From assembly GCA_002353205.1 (NCBI GenBank), contig DEJE01000022.1, positions 84,123 to 120,630 on the forward strand: a stretch of DNA of 36,508 bases, read 5' to 3'. Shown here one piece after another: positions 7,706-16,150 of this stretch. Position 1 is the stretch's first letter. Each line of letters opens with the position of its first letter. The notes below the pieces were generated by a model. That model made no database searches. It saw nothing but the letters and a program-made list of their open reading frames with translations, and was not told where the DNA came from. Source of the DNA: Prevotella sp. UBA2756. Lineage in GTDB: Bacteria > Bacteroidota > Bacteroidia > Bacteroidales > Bacteroidaceae. Made by a program: the position numbers and the translations under genes.

Positions 7706-8672
7706 AAGCCTTCTCCATGTCTCTTCGCGACTTCGACTTCGTGACCAGCCACACACCGCCGAACACCAGGACGACGGCCAGGGCGTGGGTGGCCTTTAGC
7801 ACGCCGATTCCCATGAGCAGCGAGGCCCCTACGGAGACGATGGGCTGGACGTAGTTGTAGACCGAGACGACCGTCGGGCGCAGCGTGCGCTGGCCGATCA
7901 TCGTCAGGATGTAGCACACGAAGGTGCCGATGCACACCACGTAGGCAATCTCCCACCACGTCTTTGCAGGAATGGGCGCCGACAGCACCTCGCTCACATG
8001 CGTCAGCGTGAACGGCAGGAGCAGCAACGTAGCCCACGAAAACATGTACTTGTTGATGGTGAATACGTTGTAGCGGCGGATGAGCGGGTTGAAGAGCGAT
8101 AGGTAGAGCGCAAACGAGAACTGTGCGAACAGGCAGAGCAGGTCGCCGCGGATGTCGCCCACCTTGCCGTCGGCATGGGCGGCAGAGGTGAGAATGAGGA
8201 TCAGGGCTCCCGAGCAGCCCATCATCACCCCTAAAGCCTTCTTGCCGGTGATGGGCTCCTTCAGGATCAGCGCCGACAGCAGCATGGCGAAGATGGGCAT
8301 CGAGGTGGTGACGATGCTCGCATTGATGGGCGACGTGATGCTTAGCCCTAGCGTGTAGCAGCACTGGTTGAGCAACAGACCGAAGACGGCGGCCCCGATG
8401 AACATCAGTTTGTCCTTCAGCGGAACATGTTCCGTGCCGTCGTTTCCCTTGCCACGCAGCAAGGCGGTGAGGCGGATGGCCATCGAGGCCAGCCAGAACA
8501 GCAGGCAGGCGCCCGCCACGCGGAACGTCACCATCGTCAGACCGTCGATGCCGTGCGTCATGGCATCCTTTCCCACCGGAGCCATCAGTCCCCAACCGGC
8601 GCAGGCTCCGAACATCGCGAGGTGGGCTATTAGCGGACGGTTGCCGCCATTCTCCTTATTTGTTTGTATCAT
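7689..8672 (-). CDS. EamA/DMT-family transporter
   Basis: A 327-residue inner-membrane transporter with about ten hydrophobic helices in two repeated EamA halves, for example AMFGACAGWGLMAPVGKDAM near the start and NYVQPIVSVGASLLMGIGVL near the end. This drug/metabolite superfamily exports amino acids or metabolites; the substrate is unknown. The start at 8672 (MIQTNKENGG) is chosen because the frame before it (from 8738) overlaps the minus-strand promoter box at 8736-8743. It is transcribed divergently from the uptake genes at 8919 and converges on the DUF445 gene with overlapping ends. Confidence 0.85.
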   Translation of the reverse strand: MIQTNKENGGNRPLIAHLAMFGACAGWGLMAPVGKDAMTHGIDGLTMVTFRVAGACLLFWLASMAIRLTALLRGKGNDGTEHVPLKDKLMFIGAAVFGLLLNQCCYTLGLSITSPINASIVTTSMPIFAMLLSALILKEPITGKKALGVMMGCSGALILILTSAAHADGKVGDIRGDLLCLFAQFSFALYLSLFNPLIRRYNVFTINKYMFSWATLLLLPFTLTHVSEVLSAPIPAKTWWEIAYVVCIGTFVCYILTMIGQRTLRPTVVSVYNYVQPIVSVGASLLMGIGVLKATHALAVVLVFGGVWLVTKSKSRRDMEKASKRNC

Positions 8673-8735
8673 GCAGTGATAATCGGGTGTGATAATCTTT
8701 TTACCTTTTTCTATAAACAATGCTAATAATGGGTG

Positions 8736-8743
8736 CAAAATTA
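8736..8743 (-). promoter_or_regulatory. -7 box TAATTTTG of the EamA gene
   Basis: TAATTTTG on the minus strand, about 64 bases before the EamA start. It faces away from the plus-strand box at 8766, forming a divergent promoter pair only about 22 bases apart. Confidence 0.55.
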
Positions 8744-8765
8744 CTCAAAAACAAACGAAATTGCG

Positions 8766-8773
8766 TAACTTTG
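8766..8773 (+). promoter_or_regulatory. -7 box TAACTTTG of the uptake operon
   Basis: TAACTTTG fits TAnnTTTG. Transcription would start near 8780, leaving a leader of about 140 bases before the preferred ATG at 8919. Confidence 0.6.
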
Positions 8774-8821
8774 CATACCTATTTAATAGTATTTAGCGAT
8801 GAGAGACAAGAATCGTGTCAT

Positions 8822-8912
8822 CCGTCAGCTGTCGTTCGCCACCGTCCCGACAGCAACCGACGGCTTTGCACCCAGCGCGGCAACAAGACTCATGCATGTG
8901 TTCAAGGCCGCG
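8822..8912 (+). promoter_or_regulatory. Structured 5' leader of the uptake operon
   Basis: Two hairpins are visible in the presumed untranslated leader. The first pairs 8822-8826 with 8859-8863 and 8828-8834 with 8848-8854 (12 pairs). The second pairs CGCGGC with GCCGCG around 8877-8912. No B12 box (GCCACTG) or other known riboswitch core was found. An alternative is that this is the coding N-terminus of a longer protein. Confidence 0.35.
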
Positions 8913-8918
8913 AGCATC

Positions 8919-10178
8919 ATGCGAACTTCGGGAAACGCCAGGCAGTGGTGTAACGGCTTTCTGCTGGCAGGCGTGGCGCTGGTGGCTGTGACGTGGCTGA
9001 CAGCCTGTGGCAACAAACGTGCCGATGGGGGCAGCAACGTTCAGAATGTGGCGGCAACCGTCGACTCTGCCACGATGGTGAGACCCTCGTATGCGACGGG
9101 TTTCAAGGTGACTTATCTTGAGAACGGCGTGCGCTTGGTCGACATCACCGCTCCCGAAGGCGGAAAACGGAAAGGGAAGGACGTCAGGAAGCCGGCGATG
9201 AAGGAGAAGAATGGGCCAGGGGAGGCCGAAAGCGGTGCGCTGGGCTACCGTTTCGCCTTGGTGCCGCGCGGAACGAAGGCCGACGTGCCCGAGGGTTACG
9301 CATCGGTGGAGGTGCCCATCAAGAGCACCATCTGCATGACGGCCCTGCAGTTGTCGAACTTCACCATCCTCGATGCGCACGACTTCGTTGGCGGCATCAC
9401 CGGCACGAAGAACCTCTTCAACACCGACATCCGGAAGCGCGTGAAAGACGGGCGCATCGTTAAGATAGGCATGGAGGGCAACTTCGACCCCGAGATGATC
9501 ATGGCCGCCAATCCTGACGTAATCTTCGTCTCACCCTTCAAGCGCGGAGGCTACGATGCCATTCGCGAAACGGGCATCATGCTGGTGCCTCACTTGGGCT
9601 ATAAAGAACTCGACCCGCTTGGTCAGGCCGAATGGTTGAAGTTCGTGGGAATGTTTATCGGCAAGGAGCGCGAGGCCAACGAAATCTTCGCAGGCATAGA
9701 GCGGCGCTACAACGAACTGAAAGAGAAGGTGAAGAGCGTTGCGACAGCTACGAGACCCACCATCTTCAGCGGCGAGATGCACTATGGAAACTGGCACGCC
9801 GTGGGCGGCCGCAACTATCTGGCGCAGATCTTCAGCGATGCCGGCGCGCGCTATGTCATCGATGATGACGAGACATCGGGCGAGAACCTGGAGTTCGAGA
9901 AGATGTACTCGCTCGCAGCCGAGGCCGAGTATTGGCGCATCCTGAACAGCTATCCGGGCGACTTCGGCTACGAGGCACTGCGGGCTTCGGAGCCGCGCAA
10001 CGAGCTCTTCAGAGCCTTCAAGGAGCGCAAGGTGATCTATTGTAACATGAAGAAGACACCCTACTACGAGATATCGCCCGTGAAGCCCGACCTGCTGCTG
10101 AAGGACTTCGTGGCCATCTTCCACCCCGACCTTGTGGAGCCCGACTACCAACCGACCTTCTACCGGCTCTTGAAATGA
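8919..10178 (+). CDS. Substrate-binding lipoprotein, BtuF/FecB-like
   Basis: A 419-residue lipoprotein of the class III periplasmic binding proteins (BtuF/FhuD/FecB type), delivering a chelate such as a corrinoid or iron complex to the inner-membrane permease. Its signal has lipobox LTAC with Cys30. The binding domain shows LSNFTILDAHDFVGGITGTK, MAANPDVIFVSPF, the long linking helix LDPLGQAEWLKFVGMFIGKE and GGRNYLAQIFSDAGARYV, all typical. The start at 8919 gives a normal lipoprotein signal; the frame is open back to 8799, but that would put 40 residues before it. It lies 20 bases upstream of the permease gene and beside the cobalamin genes, which suggests corrinoid or cobalt/iron chelate as cargo (inference). 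Confidence 0.8.
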   Translation: MRTSGNARQWCNGFLLAGVALVAVTWLTACGNKRADGGSNVQNVAATVDSATMVRPSYATGFKVTYLENGVRLVDITAPEGGKRKGKDVRKPAMKEKNGPGEAESGALGYRFALVPRGTKADVPEGYASVEVPIKSTICMTALQLSNFTILDAHDFVGGITGTKNLFNTDIRKRVKDGRIVKIGMEGNFDPEMIMAANPDVIFVSPFKRGGYDAIRETGIMLVPHLGYKELDPLGQAEWLKFVGMFIGKEREANEIFAGIERRYNELKEKVKSVATATRPTIFSGEMHYGNWHAVGGRNYLAQIFSDAGARYVIDDDETSGENLEFEKMYSLAAEAEYWRILNSYPGDFGYEALRASEPRNELFRAFKERKVIYCNMKKTPYYEISPVKPDLLLKDFVAIFHPDLVEPDYQPTFYRLLK

Positions 10179-10198
10179 AAGGAGAGAGAGACTGAAAG

Positions 10199-11233
10199 AT
10201 GATGAACCGAACGTTTCCCAAGCTGCTGTTGCTCGTCGCGTCCATTGTCGTGCTGACCGTGGTCAACCTGGTCATAGGCACGGTGAGCATCCCCGTGGCC
10301 GACGTATGGCGCATCCTGCTGGGCGACGAGAGCGAACCGGTGGTGTGGACCAACATCATCTGGAAGTCGCGCCTCCCGCAGGTGCTGACGGCAATGGCCG
10401 GTGGTGCCGGTCTGGCGGTGAGCGGACTGCAGATGCAGACCGTGTTCCATAACCCGCTGGCAGGCCCTTCGGTGCTCGGCATCTCCAACGGGGCCAGCCT
10501 GGGTGTGGCCTTCGTGGTGCTGCTCAGCGGCCAGCTGGGCGGTGTAGCGCTCTCGCGGCTGGGCTATCTGGGCGATGCAGCCATGTCGGTGGCTGCTATC
10601 GTGGGTGCGCTGGCGGTGATGGTGCTCATCATGTGGGTTTCGCGCAAGGTGCGGGGCAACGTCACGCTGCTCATCATCGGTGTGATGATTGGCTATCTGG
10701 CCAACGCCATCATCGGTGTGCTGAAGTTTCTCAGCCCCGAGGAAGACGTGAAGGCATTCGTGGTGTGGGGGCTGGGTTCCTTCTCACGCGTGTCGGGCGA
10801 GGAGATGGCGCTCTTCGTTGGGCTTATGGCCATCCTTCTTCCGCTGAGCATGCTGCTGGTGAAGACCATGAACGTGTTGCTCCTCGGCGACGAGTATGCC
10901 CGCAATCTAGGGCTCAATCTGCGCAGGGCGCGCATGCTGGTCATCGGAAGCTCAGGCATTCTGGTGGCTATTGTCACGGCCTATTGCGGCCCGATCATGT
11001 TCATCGGACTGGCAGTGCCTCACCTCTGCCGAGCTTTGTTCCGCACAAGCGACCACCGCGTGCTCATGCCAGGCACCATGCTCTGCGGGGCAGCCCTCGC
11101 CCTGCTGTGCATTTTCATTGCGCGCATACCGGGATTCGAGGGTGCCTTGCCCGTCAACAGCGTCACGGCACTGGTGGGTGCGCCCGTTATTGCTGCCGTC
11201 TTGTTCAGAAGAAGGGAGATTGTGAATAGCTGA
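10199..11233 (+). CDS. FecCD-family permease, BtuC-like
   Basis: A 344-residue polytopic inner-membrane protein of the FecCD family, the channel subunit for corrinoid, heme or siderophore ABC importers. Family signatures are visible: VWTNIIWKSRLPQVLTAMAG (about 49-68), GAGLAVSGLQMQTVFHNPLA and GPSVLGISNGASLGVA, then GDEYARNLGLNLRRAR, the loop that docks the ATPase, and CGPIMFIGLAVPHLCRALF. Start codons at 10199 and 10202 are adjacent and a purine-rich GGAGAGAG lies upstream. It directly follows the binding lipoprotein. The expected BtuD-type ATPase gene does not follow; the next gene is convergent. Confidence 0.88.
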   Translation: MMNRTFPKLLLLVASIVVLTVVNLVIGTVSIPVADVWRILLGDESEPVVWTNIIWKSRLPQVLTAMAGGAGLAVSGLQMQTVFHNPLAGPSVLGISNGASLGVAFVVLLSGQLGGVALSRLGYLGDAAMSVAAIVGALAVMVLIMWVSRKVRGNVTLLIIGVMIGYLANAIIGVLKFLSPEEDVKAFVVWGLGSFSRVSGEEMALFVGLMAILLPLSMLLVKTMNVLLLGDEYARNLGLNLRRARMLVIGSSGILVAIVTAYCGPIMFIGLAVPHLCRALFRTSDHRVLMPGTMLCGAALALLCIFIARIPGFEGALPVNSVTALVGAPVIAAVLFRRREIVNS

Positions 11234-11297
11234 CAAGTTTTTTGCAGAGCCTCCGCGAAGCGCCTGAGCACCTATGGAGCGCAAAGGCGGACGAGTT

Positions 11298-11335
11298 GAT
11301 AACTGACATTTGGCAATTGTCAAGTGTCAGCTATC
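11298..11335. terminator. Bidirectional hairpin between convergent genes
   Basis: Imperfect inverted repeat of about 16 pairs (GATAACTGACATTTG against CAAGTGTCAGCTATC) between the permease stop and the cbiJ-cbiD stop. There is no long T run on either side. Confidence 0.5.
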
Positions 11336-11336
11336 A

Positions 11337-13079
11337 TTAGAAAATGTTTCCTTGGTCATCGATAAGCAAGATGGTGAGTTCGCCGTCGGGATAGAGCGGG
11401 TCGCAGTGTTGGTGGCAGTGGCGTTTCACCGTGTCGACAAACGCCGGCAACTGTCGTTTCGGTATGCGGTCCCACAGTTCTCGGGCCAGCGTGATGGCGC
11501 TGATGTCAATATCGATGGCCGCCTCGCGGAGCATCCGTCCGATGAAATCCTTGTCCATCGTGGCGCGACGGCTGTGAGTGTCGAGATGTCCGGCTGCCAG
11601 TTTCACCGCCTTGCCGAGCATCAGACCGAGGGTGATGTGGGGGATGTGCAGGTCGGCAGCCATCTTCAGCGTTGCGCCGACGTAGTTGCCGTACTCCACA
11701 AAAGCCTGCTGTGGCAGCTCGGGGTGCAGCCCCTTCACGTAACGCTCGCTCTTGCCGCCGCTGTTGATGACCACATGGCGGCTGCCACTGGCCTTGGCCA
11801 CTTCCATACACTTGCGGATGCTCATGATGAACGCTTCCTCGGAGAAAGGCTTCACGATGCCCGACACACCGATGATGGAAATGCCGCCGACGATGCCCAG
11901 GCGTGGGTTGAAGGTCTTCTGTGCTATCGCCTCACCGCCGGGCACGCTGATGGAGATTCTTATGTTCGGGGAAAGGGGTGCCAGCAGCGCTCGCAGGTTC
12001 TGCTCGATCATCTGTCGGGGACTGCGGTTGATGGCTGCTTCACCCGGAGGATAGTCGAAGCCGGGGAGCGTGAAGCGTCCGACACCCTCGCCTCCGACAA
12101 TCTCGAAGTGCGGGCTGCGTTCGGCTGTCACCCTCACCACCACGCCGTCGGTGACATCGGGGTCGTCGCCACCGTCTTTCACCACGAAGGCGTAACCCTC
12201 GCGGTAGCCAACGGCAACGGGAATCTGCTCACCGTCGGGCAGCGTCACCATCACTTCCTCGGGGCGGCTGCCGCAGAGCAACTGCTGTGTGGCACCAATG
12301 GCGGCGGCCGTGGCACAGGTTCCGGTGGTCAGTCCGCTGTGACGAGGATAGAACTCAGGCAGGAGCTTCTCTACGGAGCGGCGAAGTCCGTGCGGACCGT
12401 TGACAATTGTCAACCGTCGCAGCGTAGGGTAGGGCGGTCGCTTCACCACAAACACCTTCATGCCGCGCTCTTTGGCCGTCTGCACCTTCGCGCAGAAACC
12501 ACCACTCAGACCGCTTTCCTTCAGCAAGATGGCATCGGCATCAGTGTCGATGGTTCCACCCTCTTCGTAGAAACACAGTTGGTCGTCGGTGGCTCCTTGT
12601 TCGTGGGCCAGCCTGATGCTGCTCTCGCGCGGCAGGATGCGGTAGACGATGTGTATGCCGAGGGCTTCGAGCGGCTTCAGTCGGGCGATGCTCTTCACGC
12701 CGGTGGTGGCCAGCAGCGTCGTCGAGGGCGGCAGCGCAAGGTCGCCGATGTCGTCGAGCCACGTCAGGCTGTCGTCGTGGGGCGGAAAAATGCGCTCGTA
12801 GCGAACGACGGGGATGCAGAGCTCATCGGCAACGTCGGCCACCGTCTGGTGAAGAGCCGTGGCAAAGGGGTGGCTCGCATCCACCAGCAACCTGATGTCG
12901 TGGTCATGACAGAAGGCAACCATGCCTTCACGGCTGAGTGCACCGCTGACGGCGGTGCCGTGATGCAGCACCACCTGCTGTTCGCCGCCCTTCGTACTGT
13001 AGAAGAAGGTGCTGCCCGCCTCTTCGAGCGCGGCGGCAGCCTTGCGGCCTTCAGTCGTTCCGCCTAAGACAAGAATCAT
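11337..13079 (-). CDS. cbiJD: CbiJ-CbiD fusion (cobalt-precorrin-6A reductase / C1-methyltransferase)
   Basis: A 580-residue fusion of two corrin-ring enzymes. Residues 1-240 are CbiJ/CobK, the NADH-dependent cobalt-precorrin-6A reductase: MILVLGGTTEGRKAA at the start, then LLVDASHPFA and FCAKVQTAKERGMKVFVV. From about 248, HSGLTTGTCATAAAIGA opens CbiD, which methylates C1 of cobalt-precorrin-5B in the anaerobic pathway; GISIIGVSGIVKPFSEEAF and VINSGGKSERY are further CbiD signatures. CbiD precedes CbiJ in the pathway, so the product of one half is the substrate of the other. The start at 13079 overlaps the stop of the upstream fusion (ATGA), showing translational coupling; the longer open frame only shadows cbiF. 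Last gene of the riboswitch-controlled operon. Confidence 0.93.
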   Translation of the reverse strand: MILVLGGTTEGRKAAAALEEAGSTFFYSTKGGEQQVVLHHGTAVSGALSREGMVAFCHDHDIRLLVDASHPFATALHQTVADVADELCIPVVRYERIFPPHDDSLTWLDDIGDLALPPSTTLLATTGVKSIARLKPLEALGIHIVYRILPRESSIRLAHEQGATDDQLCFYEEGGTIDTDADAILLKESGLSGGFCAKVQTAKERGMKVFVVKRPPYPTLRRLTIVNGPHGLRRSVEKLLPEFYPRHSGLTTGTCATAAAIGATQQLLCGSRPEEVMVTLPDGEQIPVAVGYREGYAFVVKDGGDDPDVTDGVVVRVTAERSPHFEIVGGEGVGRFTLPGFDYPPGEAAINRSPRQMIEQNLRALLAPLSPNIRISISVPGGEAIAQKTFNPRLGIVGGISIIGVSGIVKPFSEEAFIMSIRKCMEVAKASGSRHVVINSGGKSERYVKGLHPELPQQAFVEYGNYVGATLKMAADLHIPHITLGLMLGKAVKLAAGHLDTHSRRATMDKDFIGRMLREAAIDIDISAITLARELWDRIPKRQLPAFVDTVKRHCHQHCDPLYPDGELTILLIDDQGNIF

Positions 13080-14845
13080 TCGCCTTTGCGATAGAGATGT
13101 GTGAAATGCTTGTTGTAGAGTTCCGAGCGTCCGTGCCTGTTGTCGATGGCGTCGCCCACCACGAGCATGGTGGTGAGCGTCAGGTGATTGTCGCGAACCA
13201 TCTGCGCCAAGTCTTTCAGTTGTCCGCGGAAGATGCGCTGGTCGGGCCATGTCAGACGGTAGCAAACGGCCACGGGCGTGTCGGCAGGATATTCGGTGAG
13301 GAGCTCGCGTTGCACGTCGTCGGCGATGGTGGCGCTGAGGAAGATGCACATGGTGCTCCTGCTGCGAGCCAGGAGATGCAGCTTCTCGCGTTCGGGCATG
13401 GGTGTGCGGCCTTCACCGCGCGTCAGGATGATGGTCTGTGTGCGCTCGGGGATGGTGAATTGCGAGCGCAACTCTGCTGCCGCTGCGAGGAACGAGGAGA
13501 TGCCGGGCGTGATGTGGTAGTCCATGTCGTGCTCGTCGAAGAATGCCATCTGCTCCTGAATGGCTCCGAAAATGCAGGGATCGCCCGTGTGCAGGCGGAC
13601 GATGAGCTTCCCGCGGTCGTAGAAATCTTTCATCAAGGTGCATTGCTCTTCGAGCGTCATGTCGGCTGATGAACGGACGGTGGCTCCTGGCTTGTGACAG
13701 TCGGTCAGCTTCTTGGGAACCAGCGATCCGGCGTAGAGGATCAGGTCGGCACGCTCGAGCAGCTGTCGGCCGCGCACGCTGATGAGGTCGCTGTTGCCCG
13801 GTCCTGCGCCGACAATCTCGATATGCCCTTCGCGCAGGTATTTGCGGTCGATGGCAACGGCGAGTGTGAAGTGCTCTCCCTTCACCTTGGGCAGAAGCAG
13901 ACGACCGTTGTCGGACGCCAGCAGGGCGGCTGCCTCGCACACGCTGGGCGTTCCGACATGCTTCCTGACCGTTTCGCTTGGTGTGGGAACATCCACCTTC
14001 GACAATTCTTCGGCGGTAAACAGTCTGATGGGATAACCGTCGGACTTCAGCCGTTGGATGACTGGTTCGTCGGCTTTGATGTCGATGCTGCAGATGCAGC
14101 CCGCTTCCCAGTTGATGCCATGCTCGTAGTTGAGTGCGTCCAGCCCTTCGAGCACCTCTTGCACCGGTGCCTCGTGGGCCAGGCCGATGCCAAACTGTAG
14201 AACGCGGGGGATATACTGAATCTGCTTTACGCCTTCGGGCGCGGCGTGGGCAAACGGCGAGACGACAATCAGCAGGCTGAACCTGTCGGCCCGTACCTCG
14301 CTGATGTCGCTGACAAGTGTGACATGACTGGGCAGATGGGCCTCCATGAAGTCGGTTCCCTCATCGCGAATGTCGAGGAGCAGAGCCGTCGGCTCCTTGT
14401 GCACGAAAGTGGCAATCACTTCGTTCATCGTGCCGTGCCCTTCGGTCAGCTCCGTCTCCCATCCGTATTTCTGTTCGAAAGTATCGAGAGCCCATAGTCC
14501 CATGAGGTCGCTTTGGGTGGTAATCACCTCGCGGGCACCCAGTATGGCGGCGATGTCGCGCGTCAGATCGTTGGCTCCTCCGACGTGGCCGCTGAGCACG
14601 GAGATGGCGTTCAGGCCGATGCTGTCGACACATACTACGGCGGGATCGGTGTGCTTGTCGTCGACATAGGGGGCTATGGTGCGCACGCAGATGCCCATGG
14701 CTCCGACGAACACGAAGGCATCGAAGTCGTTCCAGTGCTTGCCGACATCCTGTCGGCTGATGTGTTCCCCCGGAAGCTGCGCCAGGAGGCGTCGGGCAAC
14801 GTGCCGACCCTCTTCACCGACGGGTACGATGGCTATCTTTTGCAT
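13076..14845 (-). CDS. cbiGF: CbiG-CbiF fusion (cobalt-precorrin-5A hydrolase / C11-methyltransferase)
   Basis: A 589-residue fusion. Residues 1-335 are CbiG, which opens the ring lactone and releases the two-carbon fragment from cobalt-precorrin-5A: FDAFVFVGAMGICVRTIAPY (41-60), DPAVVCVDSIGLNAISVLSG (67-86) and HVGGANDLT are typical, as is GIGLAHEAP at 219-227. Residues 341-589 are CbiF/CobM, the SAM-dependent C11-methyltransferase acting just before CbiG: IVGAGPGNSDLISVRG, YAGSLVP and RLHTGDPCIFGA are its SAM-binding motifs. The start at 14845 overlaps the end of the upstream cbiE-cbiT gene by 13 bases, and the stop overlaps the next start. The extra open frame upstream of 14845 shadows cbiT. 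Confidence 0.93.
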   Translation of the reverse strand: MQKIAIVPVGEEGRHVARRLLAQLPGEHISRQDVGKHWNDFDAFVFVGAMGICVRTIAPYVDDKHTDPAVVCVDSIGLNAISVLSGHVGGANDLTRDIAAILGAREVITTQSDLMGLWALDTFEQKYGWETELTEGHGTMNEVIATFVHKEPTALLLDIRDEGTDFMEAHLPSHVTLVSDISEVRADRFSLLIVVSPFAHAAPEGVKQIQYIPRVLQFGIGLAHEAPVQEVLEGLDALNYEHGINWEAGCICSIDIKADEPVIQRLKSDGYPIRLFTAEELSKVDVPTPSETVRKHVGTPSVCEAAALLASDNGRLLLPKVKGEHFTLAVAIDRKYLREGHIEIVGAGPGNSDLISVRGRQLLERADLILYAGSLVPKKLTDCHKPGATVRSSADMTLEEQCTLMKDFYDRGKLIVRLHTGDPCIFGAIQEQMAFFDEHDMDYHITPGISSFLAAAAELRSQFTIPERTQTIILTRGEGRTPMPEREKLHLLARSRSTMCIFLSATIADDVQRELLTEYPADTPVAVCYRLTWPDQRIFRGQLKDLAQMVRDNHLTLTTMLVVGDAIDNRHGRSELYNKHFTHLYRKGE

Positions 14846-16056
14846 TTGAGTATGGTTATGGGGTGATGGTCGTTGATTTGAATGTGCATGGGATCGTCTT
14901 GCCGTAGATGCAGTTCGCGGCAGGCTTCGTCCCAAAGTTGATGGCTGTCGGTAGTGACCTTGGGAGCCACCACGCTGTTCATCACGATGATGCCACCGGG
15001 GTTGAGGTGTCGAACAGCCTTTGCCATGATTTCTTTCAGCCGTCCGCCATGACCGCCGATGAAGACAGCGTCGGGGGCGGGAAGGGCTGAGCAGTCGGTC
15101 GACAGGAAGTCGCCGATGTGCACTTCGATGCCCGGTACGCCCATGCGCTGCATGTTGTCGGTAATGATGGCCTCGCATTCGGGTCTTATCTCGAATGCTT
15201 CAATATGCAGGTGCGGGAACAGTTGGCGCGCTTCTATCGACACGCTGCCCGTGCAGAAACCGATGTCCCACAGCACTCGTCGGGCTGGAAGGTCGAGAGC
15301 CTGAAGCGTCAGCAACCTGATGGGCATCTTGGTAATCATCTTCTCGCGACCGTCGAGCAGCGAGAAACGCTCGTCGGGAAGGCCGAAGGGCTTCGCACCG
15401 ACGGTGCCGACATCGTCGTGGGCACGGAGGATGAGGCAGTTGGGCATGGCAAACTCGCGCTGGGCCGCCTCTTCTATCGACAGTTTCGTGACCCTTTCCT
15501 TTTCGGGATGGCCCAGATGCTCGCCCACAAACATGGTGTAGCGACGGTAGCCGAAGGTCAGCATGCGCCGGGCAATGGCTGCGGGTGTGTGCTGACGGTC
15601 GGTGAGCACACCCATCATGGCCGTCCGCTCAATCAGCGCACGGTCGAAAGCGTGCCACGGCCGTCCTGTCAGCGACACGATGCGCATGTCGGCGTAGGGC
15701 ATCACCAGCCGGTGAGCCAGCATTTGCAGCGAGTTGAAAGCAGGATAGACCTTGATGTCGGCAGCGGGACAACGTTGGCGGATGGTCGAGGCAAAGCCGA
15801 AGAACAGCGGGTCGCCCGACGCAAAGACGATGACCTCGCTGTCGGCAGGCAGCGCCTCGTATTGCGCAAACACGTCATCGAGCGGCACGGTGATGTCGAT
15901 CCAGCGATGGCCGGTGGGAAGTTCTGAGGCGACAATCTCATGATGACGCCGACCTCCCGAGAACACCACGCCCTGCCGGATCACCTCTCGCACTTCCGGC
16001 GGGAAGAACGGCGTCGGACTGTCTGTTATACCTATGACTATAAAGCGCTCATTCAT
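14833..16056 (-). CDS. cbiET: CbiE-CbiT (CobL-like) C5/C15-methyltransferase, decarboxylating
   Basis: A 407-residue bifunctional enzyme, equivalent to CobL. The N-terminal half is CbiE, a tetrapyrrole methylase for C5, with the motif FASGDPLFFGF near residue 78-88 and SLTGRPWHAFDRAL. The C-terminal half, from about 230, is CbiT, a Rossmann-type methyltransferase that methylates C15 and decarboxylates the acetate side chain at C12; its SAM loop reads LWDIGFCTGSVSIEA, where most relatives have GAGTG or GCGTG. The start codon abuts a 41-base tandem repeat that fills the whole gap to cbiH-cbiC; the end overlaps the start of cbiG-cbiF. Confidence 0.92.
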   Translation of the reverse strand: MNERFIVIGITDSPTPFFPPEVREVIRQGVVFSGGRRHHEIVASELPTGHRWIDITVPLDDVFAQYEALPADSEVIVFASGDPLFFGFASTIRQRCPAADIKVYPAFNSLQMLAHRLVMPYADMRIVSLTGRPWHAFDRALIERTAMMGVLTDRQHTPAAIARRMLTFGYRRYTMFVGEHLGHPEKERVTKLSIEEAAQREFAMPNCLILRAHDDVGTVGAKPFGLPDERFSLLDGREKMITKMPIRLLTLQALDLPARRVLWDIGFCTGSVSIEARQLFPHLHIEAFEIRPECEAIITDNMQRMGVPGIEVHIGDFLSTDCSALPAPDAVFIGGHGGRLKEIMAKAVRHLNPGGIIVMNSVVAPKVTTDSHQLWDEACRELHLRQDDPMHIQINDHHPITILKCKR

Positions 16057-16150
16057 CTGTTCTTTTGTTCTTCTGTCTTATCATAAGAAAAACGATTCTG
16101 TTCTTTTGTTCTTCTGTCTTATCATAAGAAAAACGATTCTGTTCTTTTGT
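16056..16150. repeat. 41-base tandem repeat upstream of cbiET
   Basis: Two full 41-base copies (16056-16096, 16097-16137) and 13 bases of a third. Each full unit contains the palindrome CTTATCATAAG. The array fills the entire gap between the stop of cbiH-cbiC and the start codon of cbiE-cbiT. Confidence 0.95.

Noticed and set aside
8799..8918. B12 riboswitch before the uptake operon
   Set aside because: No GCCACTG box, no GGGAA/CCGGTG core and no AAGCCAGAAGACC segment; only generic hairpins are seen.
11310..13067. 585-codon open frame on the plus strand
   Set aside because: It is antisense to cbiJ-cbiD, whose protein motifs are unmistakable. GC-rich codon bias keeps the opposite frame open.
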